A stretch of DNA of 64,000 bases, from NCBI GenBank assembly GCA_958295665.1, contig OY282560.1, positions 89,256,311 through 89,320,310 of the forward strand. Reading direction: 5' to 3'. The stretch is from Tipula vernalis. Lineage: Eukaryota; Arthropoda; Insecta; Diptera; Tipulidae. A program made the position numbers and the translations under genes. Positions 51,451 through 62,100 of the stretch are shown piece by piece (position 1 is the stretch's first letter; each line of letters begins with the position of its first letter). The notes below the pieces were generated by a model. The model searched no databases, was not told the DNA's origin, and worked only from the letters and a program-made list of their open reading frames with translations.

Positions 51451-53300
51451 TGATTTTTTCGAATCGATTTTTCTGTGAAATCTATGGAAATAATCAACCA
51501 ATTTAAATGCGGTTTGGCTCAACAATTACAAGTCCCGAGACCTATCATTTGAGGTATCAAGAAACCCAATCGGAGCACAATTGCAGACTTTGGATTTTTA
51601 CAGCTCTGAATCGGCTGAGCTATAGTAAGGTGATTTCTTCGAATCGAATTTTCTACGAAATGTATGGTATAGCAATTACAGGTCCCGTGACCTATCATTT
51701 AAGGTATCAAGAACCGCATTCTGAGCACAATTGCAGATTTTGGATTTTTACAGCTCTGAATCGGCTGAGCTATAGTAAGGTGATTTCTTCGAATCGATTT
51801 TTCTGTGAAATCTATGGAAATAATCAACCAATTTAAATGCGGTTTGGCTCAACAATTACAAGTCCCGAGACCTATCATTTGAGGTATCAAGAAACCCAAT
51901 CGGAGCACAATTGCAGATTTTGGATTTTTACAGCTCTGAATCGGCTGAGCTATAGTAAGGTGATTTCTTCGAATCGAATTTTCTATGAAATGTATGGAAA
52001 AGCAATTACAGGTCCCGTGACCTATCATTTAAGGTATCAAGAACCGCATTCTGAGCACAATTGCAGATTTTGGATTTTTACAGCTCTGAATCGGCTGAGC
52101 TATAGTAAGGTGATTTCTTCGAATCGATTTTTCTGTGAAATCTATGGAAATAATCAACCAATTTAAATGCGGTTTGGCTCAACAATTACAAGTCCCGAGA
52201 CCTATCATTTGAGGTATCAAGAAACCCAATCGGAGCACAATTGCAGATTTTGGATTTTTACAGCTCTGAATCGGCTGAGCTATAGTAAGGTGATTTCTTC
52301 GAATCGAATTTTCTACGAAATGTATGGAAAAGCAATTACAGGTCCCGTGACCTATCATTTAAGGTATCAAGAACCGCATTCTGAGCACAATTGCAGATTT
52401 TGGATTTTTACAGCTCTGAATCGGCTGAGCTATAGTAAGGTGATTTCTTCGAATCGATTTTTCTGTGAAATCTATGGAAATAATCAACCAATTTAAATGC
52501 GGTTTGGCTCAACAATTACAAGTCCCGAGACCTATCATTTGAGGTATCAAGAAACCCAATCGGAGCACAATTGCAGATTTTGGATTTTTACAGCTCTGAA
52601 TCGGCTGAGCTATAGTAAGGTGATTTCTTCGAATCGAATTTTCTATGAAATGTATGGAAAAGCAATTACAGGTCCCGTGACCTATCATTTAAGGTATCAA
52701 GAACCGCATTCTGAGCACAATTGCAGATTTTGGATTTTTACAGCTCTGAATCGGCTGAGCTATAGTAAGGTGATTTCTTCGAATCGATTTTTCTGTGAAA
52801 TCTATGGAAATAATCAACCAATTTAAATGCGGTTTGGCTCAACAATTACAAGTCCCGAGACCTATCATTTGAGGTATCAAGAAACCCAATCGGAGCACAA
52901 TTGCAGATTTTGGATTTTTACAGCTCTGAATCGGCTGAGCTATAGTAAGGTGATTTCTTCGAATCGAATTTTCTACGAAATGTATGGAAAAGCAATTACA
53001 GGTCCCGTGACCTATCATTTAAGGTATCAAGAACCGCATTCTGAGCACAATTGCAGATTTTGGATTTTTACAGCTCTGAATCGGCTGAGCTATAGTAAGG
53101 TGATTTCTTCGAATCGATTTTTCTGTGAAATCTATGGAAATAATCAACCAATTTAAATGCGGTTTGGCTCAACAATTACAAGTCCCGAGACCTATCATTT
53201 GAGGTATCAAGAAACCCAATCGGAGCACAATTGCAGATTTTGGATTTTTACAGCTCTGAATCGGCTGAGCTATAGTAAGGTGATTTCTTCGAATCGAATT
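49197..53300 (+). repeat. Overlapping duplication with offset 2,310 bp
   Basis: The order CL, AL, BL, AL, BL, A follows a marked L unit (GATTTTTTCG) twice. The marker lies at 49,147 and 51,457, 2,310 bp apart, which equals seven dimers. The stop-making change at 49,424 is missing from the second copy. A GATTTTTTCG change at 60,157 lies in an A unit instead, so it is probably a separate mutation or a conversion. Confidence 0.82.
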
Positions 53301-54129
53301 TTCTATGAAATGTATGGAAAAGCAATTACAGGTCCCGTGACCTATCATTTAAGGTATCAAGAACCGCATTCTGAGCACAATTGCAGATTTTGGATTTTTA
53401 CAGCTCTGAATCGGCTGAGCTATAGTAAGGTGATTTCTTCGAATCGAATTTTCTACGAAATGTATGGAAAAGCAATTACAGGTCCCGTGACCTATCATTT
53501 AAGGTATCAAGAACCGCATTCTGAGCACAATTGCAGATTTTGGATTTTTACAGCTCTGAATCGGCTGAGCTATAGTAAGGTGATTTCTTCGAATCGATTT
53601 TTCTGTGAAATCTATGGAAATAATCAACCAATTTAAATGCGGTTTGGCTCAACAATTACAAGTCCCGAGACCTATCATTTGAGGTATCAAGAAACCCAAT
53701 CGGAGCACAATTGCAGACTTTGGATTTTTACAGCTCTGAATCGGCTGAGCTATAGTAAGGTGATTTCTTCGAATCGAATTTTCTACGAAATGTATGGTAT
53801 AGCAATTACAGGTCCCGTGACCTATCATTTAAGGTATCAAGAACCGCATTCTGAGCACAATTGCAGATTTTGGATTTTTACAGCTCTGAATCGGCTGAGC
53901 TATAGTAAGGTGATTTCTTCGAATCGATTTTTCTGTGAAATCTATGGAAATAATCAACCAATTTAAATGCGGTTTGGCTCAACAATTACAAGTCCCGAGA
54001 CCTATCATTTGAGGTATCAAGAAACCCAATCGGAGCACAATTGCAGATTTTGGATTTTTACAGCTCTGAATCGGCTGAGCTATAGTAAGGTGATTTCTTC
54101 GAATCGAATTTTCTATGAAATGTATGGAA

Positions 54130-57100
54130 AAGCAATTACAGGTCCCGTGACCTATCATTTAAGGTATCAAGAACCGCATTCTGAGCACAATTGCAGATTT
54201 TGGATTTTTACAGCTCTGAATCGGCTGAGCTATAGTAAGGTGATTTCTTCGAATCGATTTTTCTGTGAAATCTATGGAAATAATCAACCAATTTAAATGC
54301 GGTTTGGCTCAACAATTACAAGTCCCGAGACCTATCATTTGAGGTATCAAGAAACCCAATCGGAGCACAATTGCAGACTTTGGATTTTTACAGCTCTGAA
54401 TCGGCTGAGCTATAGTAAGGTGATTTCTTCGAATCGAATTTTCTACGAAATGTATGGTATAGCAATTACAGGTCCCGTGACCTATCATTTAAGGTATCAA
54501 GAACCGCATTCTGAGCACAATTGCAGATTTTGGATTTTTACAGCTCTGAATCGGCTGAGCTATAGTAAGGTGATTTCTTCGAATCGATTTTTCTGTGAAA
54601 TCTATGGAAATAATCAACCAATTTAAATGCGGTTTGGCTCAACAATTACAAGTCCCGAGACCTATCATTTGAGGTATCAAGAAACCCAATCGGAGCACAA
54701 TTGCAGATTTTGGATTTGTACAGCTCTGAATCGGCTGAGCTATAGTAAGGTGATTTCTTCGAATCGAATTTTCTATGAAATGTATGGAAAAGCAATTACA
54801 GGTCCCGTGACCTATCATTTAAGGTATCAAGAACCGCATTCTGAGCACAATTGCAGATTTTGGATTTTTACAGCTCTGAATCGGCTGAGCTATAGTAAGG
54901 TGATTTCTTCGAATCGATTTTTCTGTGAAATCTATGGAAATAATCAACCAATTTAAATGCGGTTTGGCTCAACAATTACAAGTCCCGAGACCTATCATTT
55001 GAGGTATCAAGAAACCCAATCGGAGCACAATTGCAGATTTTGGATTTTTACAGCTCTGAATCGGCTGAGCTATAGTAAGGTGATTTCTTCGAATCGAATT
55101 TTCTATGAAATGTATGGAAAAGCAATTACAGGTCCCGTGACCTATCATTTAAGGTATCAAGAACCGCATTCTGAGCACAATTGCAGATTTTGGATTTTTA
55201 CAGCTCTGAATCGGCTGAGCTATAGTAAGGTGATTTCTTCGAATCGAATTTTCTACGAAATGTATGGAAAAGCAATTACAGGTCCCGTGACCTATCATTT
55301 AAGGTATCAAGAACCGCATTCTGAGCACAATTGCAGATTTTGGATTTTTACAGCTCTGAATCGGCTGAGCTATAGTAAGGTGATTTCTTCGAATCGATTT
55401 TTCTGTGAAATCTATGGAAATAATCAACCAATTTAAATGCGGTTTGGCTCAACAATTACAAGTCCCGAGACCTATCATTTGAGGTATCAAGAAACCCAAT
55501 CGGAGCACAATTGCAGACTTTGGATTTTTACAGCTCTGAATCGGCTGAGCTATAGTAAGGTGATTTCTTCGAATCGAATTTTCTACGAAATGTATGGTAT
55601 AGCAATTACAGGTCCCGTGACCTATCATTTAAGGTATCAAGAACCGCATTCTGAGCACAATTGCAGATTTTGGATTTTTACAGCTCTGAATCGGCTGAGC
55701 TATAGTAAGGTGATTTCTTCGAATCGATTTTTCTGTGAAATCTATGGAAATAATCAACCAATTTAAATGCGGTTTGGCTCAACAATTACAAGTCCCGAGA
55801 CCTATCATTTGAGGTATCAAGAAACCCAATCGGAGCACAATTGCAGATTTTGGATTTTTACAGCTCTGAATCGGCTGAGCTATAGTAAGGTGATTTCTTC
55901 GAATCGAATTTTCTATGAAATGTATGGAAAAGCAATTACAGGTCCCGTGACCTATCATTTAAGGTATCAAGAACCGCATTCTGAGCACAATTGCAGATTT
56001 TGGATTTTTACAGCTCTGAATCGGCTGAGCTATAGTAAGGTGATTTCTTCGAATCGATTTTTCTGTGAAATCTATGGAAATAATCAACCAATTTAAATGC
56101 GGTTTGGCTCAACAATTACAAGTCCCGAGACCTATCATTTGAGGTATCAAGAAACCCAATCGGAGCACAATTGCAGATTTTGGATTTTTACAGCTCTGAA
56201 TCGGCTGAGCTATAGTAAGGTGATTTCTTCGAATCGAATTTTCTATGAAATGTATGGAAAAGCAATTACAGGTCCCGTGACCTATCATTTAAGGTATCAA
56301 GAACCGCATTCTGAGCACAATTGCAGATTTTGGATTTTTACAGCTCTGAATCGGCTGAGCTATAGTAAGGTGATTTCTTCGAATCGATTTTTCTGTGAAA
56401 TCTATGGAAATAATCAACCAATTTAAATGCGGTTTGGCTCAACAATTACAAGTCCCGAGACCTATCATTTGAGGTATCAAGAAACCCAATCGGAGCACAA
56501 TTGCAGATTTTGGATTTTTACAGCTCTGAATCGGCTGAGCTATAGTAAGGTGATTTCTTCGAATCGAATTTTCTATGAAATGTATGGAAAAGCAATTACA
56601 GGTCCCGTGACCTATCATTTAAGGTATCAAGAACCGCATTCTGAGCACAATTGCAGATTTTGGATTTTTACAGCTCTGAATCGGCTGAGCTATAGTAAGG
56701 TGATTTCTTCGAATCGAATTTTCTACGAAATGTATGGAAAAGCAATTACAGGTCCCGTGACCTATCATTTAAGGTATCAAGAACCGCATTCTGAGCACAA
56801 TTGCAGATTTTGGATTTTTACAGCTCTGAATCGGCTGAGCTATAGTAAGGTGATTTCTTCGAATCGATTTTTCTGTGAAATCTATGGAAATAATCAACCA
56901 ATTTAAATGCGGTTTGGCTCAACAATTACAAGTCCCGAGACCTATCATTTGAGGTATCAAGAAACCCAATCGGAGCACAATTGCAGACTTTGGATTTTTA
57001 CAGCTCTGAATCGGCTGAGCTATAGTAAGGTGATTTCTTCGAATCGAATTTTCTACGAAATGTATGGTATAGCAATTACAGGTCCCGTGACCTATCATTT

Positions 57101-59160
57101 AAGGTATCAAGAACCGCATTCTGAGCACAATTGCAGATTTTGGATTTTTACAGCTCTGAATCGGCTGAGCTATAGTAAGGTGATTTCTTCGAATCGATTT
57201 TTCTGTGAAATCTATGGAAATAATCAACCAATTTAAATGCGGTTTGGCTCAACAATTACAAGTCCCGAGACCTATCATTTGAGGTATCAAGAAACCCAAT
57301 CGGAGCACAATTGCAGATTTTGGATTTTTACAGCTCTGAATCGGCTGAGCTATAGTAAGGTGATTTCTTCGAATCGAATTTTCTATGAAATGTATGGAAA
57401 AGCAATTACAGGTCCCGTGACCTATCATTTAAGGTATCAAGAACCGCATTCTGAGCACAATTGCAGATTTTGGATTTTTACAGCTCTGAATCGGCTGAGC
57501 TATAGTAAGGTGATTTCTTCGAATCGATTTTTCTGTGAAATCTATGGAAATAATCAACCAATTTAAATGCGGTTTGGCTCAACAATTACAAGTCCCGAGA
57601 CCTATCATTTGAGGTATCAAGAAACCCAATCGGAGCACAATTGCAGATTTTGGATTTTTACAGCTCTGAATCGGCTGAGCTATAGTAAGGTGATTTCTTC
57701 GAATCGAATTTTCTACGAAATGTATGGAAAAGCAATTACAGGTCCCGTGACCTATCATTTAAGGTATCAAGAACCGCATTCTGAGCACAATTGCAGATTT
57801 TGGATTTTTACAGCTCTGAATCGGCTGAGCTATAGTAAGGTGATTTCTTCGAATCGATTTTTCTGTGAAATCTATGGAAATAATCAACCAATTTAAATGC
57901 GGTTTGGCTCAACAATTACAAGTCCCGAGACCTATCATTTGAGGTATCAAGAAACCCAATCGGAGCACAATTGCAGATTTTGGATTTTTACAGCTCTGAA
58001 TCGGCTGAGCTATAGTAAGGTGATTTCTTCGAATCGAATTTTCTATGAAATGTATGGAAAAGCAATTACAGGTCCCGTGACCTATCATTTAAGGTATCAA
58101 GAACCGCATTCTGAGCACAATTGCAGATTTTGGATTTTTACAGCTCTGAATCGGCTGAGCTATAGTAAGGTGATTTCTTCGAATCGATTTTTCTGTGAAA
58201 TCTATGGAAATAATCAACCAATTTAAATGCGGTTTGGCTCAACAATTACAAGTCCCGAGACCTATCATTTGAGGTATCAAGAAACCCAATCGGAGCACAA
58301 TTGCAGATTTTGGATTTTTACAGCTCTGAATCGGCTGAGCTATAGTAAGGTGATTTCTTCGAATCGAATTTTCTACGAAATGTATGGAAAAGCAATTACA
58401 GGTCCCGTGACCTATCATTTAAGGTATCAAGAACCGCATTCTGAGCACAATTGCAGATTTTGGATTTTTACAGCTCTGAATCGGCTGAGCTATAGTAAGG
58501 TGATTTCTTCGAATCGATTTTTCTGTGAAATCTATGGAAATAATCAACCAATTTAAATGCGGTTTGGCTCAACAATTACAAGTCCCGAGACCTATCATTT
58601 GAGGTATCAAGAAACCCAATCGGAGCACAATTGCAGATTTTGGATTTTTACAGCTCTGAATCGGCTGAGCTATAGTAAGGTGATTTCTTCGAATCGAATT
58701 TTCTATGAAATGTATGGAAAAGCAATTACAGGTCCCGTGACCTATCATTTAAGGTATCAAGAACCGCATTCTGAGCACAATTGCAGATTTTGGATTTTTA
58801 CAGCTCTGAATCGGCTGAGCTATAGTAAGGTGATTTCTTCGAATCGATTTTTCTGTGAAATCTATGGAAATAATCAACCAATTTAAATGCGGTTTGGCTC
58901 AACAATTACAAGTCCCGAGACCTATCATTTGAGGTATCAAGAAACCCAATCGGAGCACAATTGCAGATTTTGGATTTTTACAGCTCTGAATCGGCTGAGC
59001 TATAGTAAGGTGATTTCTTCGAATCGAATTTTCTATGAAATGTATGGAAAAGCAATTACAAGTCCCGTGACCTATCATTTAAGGTATCAAGAACCGCATT
59101 CTGAGCACAATTGCAGATTTTGGATTTTTACAGCTCTGAATCGGCTGAGCTATAGTAAGG
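54130..59160 (+). repeat. About 5 kb segmental duplication, copy 2 (offset 7,710 bp)
   Basis: This is the partner of 46,420-51,450, with the GGATTTGTA marker at 54,718. One change private to this copy is G to A at 59,061, which makes the S dyad look like the L sequence (AAGTC). Matching stops where this copy continues into a G unit (59,175) and copy 1 goes into L. Confidence 0.9.
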
Positions 59161-62100
59161 TGATTTCTTCGAATGGAATTTTCTACGAAATGTATGGAAA
59201 AGCAATTACAGGTCCCGTGACCTATCATTTAAGGTATCAAGAACCGCATTCTGAGCACAATTGCAGATTTTGGATTTTTACAGCTCTGAATCGGCTGAGC
59301 TATAGTAAGGTGATTTCTTCGAATCGATTTTTCTGTGAAATCTATGGAAATAATCAACCAATTTAAATGCGGTTTGGCTCAACAATTACAAGTCCCGAGA
59401 CCTATCATTTGAGGTATCAAGAAACCCAATCGGAGCACAATTGCAGACTTTGGATTTTTACAGCTCTGAATCGGCTGAGCTATAGTAAGGTGATTTCTTC
59501 GAATCGAATTTTCTACGAAATGTTTGGTATAGCAATTACAGGTCCCGTGACCTATCATTTAAGGTATCAAGAACCGCATTCTGAGCACAATTGCAGATTT
59601 TGGATTTTTACAGCTCTGAATCGGCTGAGCTATAGTAAGGTGATTTCTTCGAATCGATTTTTCTGTGAAATCTATGGAAATAATCAACCAATTTAAATGC
59701 GGTTTGGCTCAACAATTACAAGTCCCGAGACCTATCATTTGAGGTATCAAGAAACCCAATCGGAGCACAATTGCAGATTTTGGATTTTTACAGCTCTGAA
59801 TCGGCTGAGCTATAGTAAGGTGATTTCTTCGAATCGAATTTTCTATGAAATGTATGGAAAAGCAATTACAGGTCCCGTGACCTATCATTTAAGGTATCAA
59901 GAACCGCATTCTGAGCACAATTGCAGATTTTGGATTTTTACAGCTCTGAATCGGCTGAGCTATAGTAAGGTGATTTCTTCGAATCGATTTTTCTGTGAAA
60001 TCTATGGAAATAATCAACCAATTTAAATGCGGTTTGGCTCAACAATTACAAGTCCCGAGACCTATCATTTGAGGTATCAAGAAACCCAATCGGAGCACAA
60101 TTGCAGATTTTGGATTTTTACAGCTCTGAATCGGCTGAGCTATAGTAAGGTGATTTTTTCGAATCGAATTTTCTATGAAATGTATGGAAAAGCAATTACA
60201 GGTCCCGTGACCTATCATTTAAGGTATCAAGAACCGCATTCTGAGCACAATTGCAGATTTTGGATTTTTACAGCTCTGAATCGGCTGAGCTATAGTAAGG
60301 TGATTTCTTCGAATCGAATTTTCTACGAAATGTATGGAAAAGCAATTACAGGTCCCGTGACCTATCATTTAAGGTATCAAGAACCGCATTCTGAGCACAA
60401 TTGCAGATTTTGGATTTTTACAGCTCTGAATCGGCTGAGCTATAGTAAGGTGATTTCTTCGAATCGATTTTTCTGTGAAATCTATGGAAATAATCAACCA
60501 ATTTAAATGCGGTTTGGCTCAACAATTACAAGTCCCGAGACCTATCATTTGAGGTATCAAGAAACCCAATCGGAGCACAATTGCAGATTTTGGATTTTTA
60601 CAGCTCTGAATCGGCTGAGCTATAGTAAGGTGATTTCTTCGAATCGAATTTTCTATGAAATGTATGGAAAAGCAATTACAGGTCCCGTGACCTATCATTT
60701 AAGGTATCAAGAACCGCATTCTGAGCACAATTGCAGATTTTGGATTTTTACAGCTCTGAATCGGCTGAGCTATAGTAAGGTGATTTCTTCGAATCGATTT
60801 TTCTGTGAAATCTATGGAAATAATCAACCAATTTAAATGCGGTTTGGCTCAACAATTACAAGTCCCGAGACCTATCATTTGAGGTATCAAGAAACCCAAT
60901 CGGAGCACAATTGCAGATTTTGGATTTTTACAGCTCTGAATCGGCTGAGCTATAGTAAGGTGATTTCTTCGAATCGAATTTTCTATGAAATGTATGGAAA
61001 AGCAATTACAGGTCCCGTGACCTATCATTTAAGGTATCAAGAACCGCATTCTGAGCACAATTGCAGATTTTGGATTTTTACAGCTCTGAATCGGCTGAGC
61101 TATAGTAAGGTGATTTCTTCGAATCGATTTTTCTGTGAAATCTATGGAAATAATCAACCAATTTAAATGCGGTTTGGCTCAACAATTACAAGTCCCGAGA
61201 CCTATCATTTGAGGTATCAAGAAACCCAATCGGAGCACAATTGCAGATTTTGGATTTTTACAGCTCTGAATCGGCTGAGCTATAGTAAGGTGATTTCTTC
61301 GAATCGAATTTTCTATGAAATGTATGGAAAAGCAATTACAGGTCCCGTGACCTATCATTTAAGGTATCAAGAACCGCATTCTGAGCACAATTGCAGATTT
61401 TGGATTTTTACAGCTCTGAATCGGCTGAGCTATAGTAAGGTGATTTCTTCGAATCGAATTTTCTACGAAATGTATGGAAAAGCAATTACAGGTCCCGTGA
61501 CCTATCATTTAAGGTATCAAGAACCGCATTCTGAGCACAATTGCAGATTTTGGATTTTTACAGCTCTGAATCGGCTGAGCTATAGTAAGGTGATTTCTTC
61601 GAATCGATTTTTCTGTGAAATCTATGGAAATAATCAACCAATTTAAATGCGGTTTGGCTCAACAATTACAAGTCCCGAGACCTATCATTTGAGGTATCAA
61701 GAAACCCAATCGGAGCACAATTGCAGACTTTGGATTTTTACAGCTCTGAATCGGCTGAGCTATAGTAAGGTGATTTCTTCGAATCGAATTTTCTACGAAA
61801 TGTATGGTATAGCAATTACAGGTCCCGTGACCTATCATTTAAGGTATCAAGAACCGCATTCTGAGCACAATTGCAGATTTTGGATTTTTACAGCTCTGAA
61901 TCGGCTGAGCTATAGTAAGGTGATTTCTTCGAATCGATTTTTCTGTGAAATCTATGGAAATAATCAACCAATTTAAATGCGGTTTGGCTCAACAATTACA
62001 AGTCCCGAGACCTATCATTTGAGGTATCAAGAAACCCAATCGGAGCACAATTGCAGACTTTGGATTTTTACAGCTCTGAATCGGCTGAGCTATAGTAAGG

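Noticed and set aside
46587..59160. Assembly artefact as the explanation of the long duplications
   Set aside because: Copies carry private single-base differences, which argues against simple double-counting. It cannot be fully excluded without reads, so it is kept as a check and not as the preferred view.
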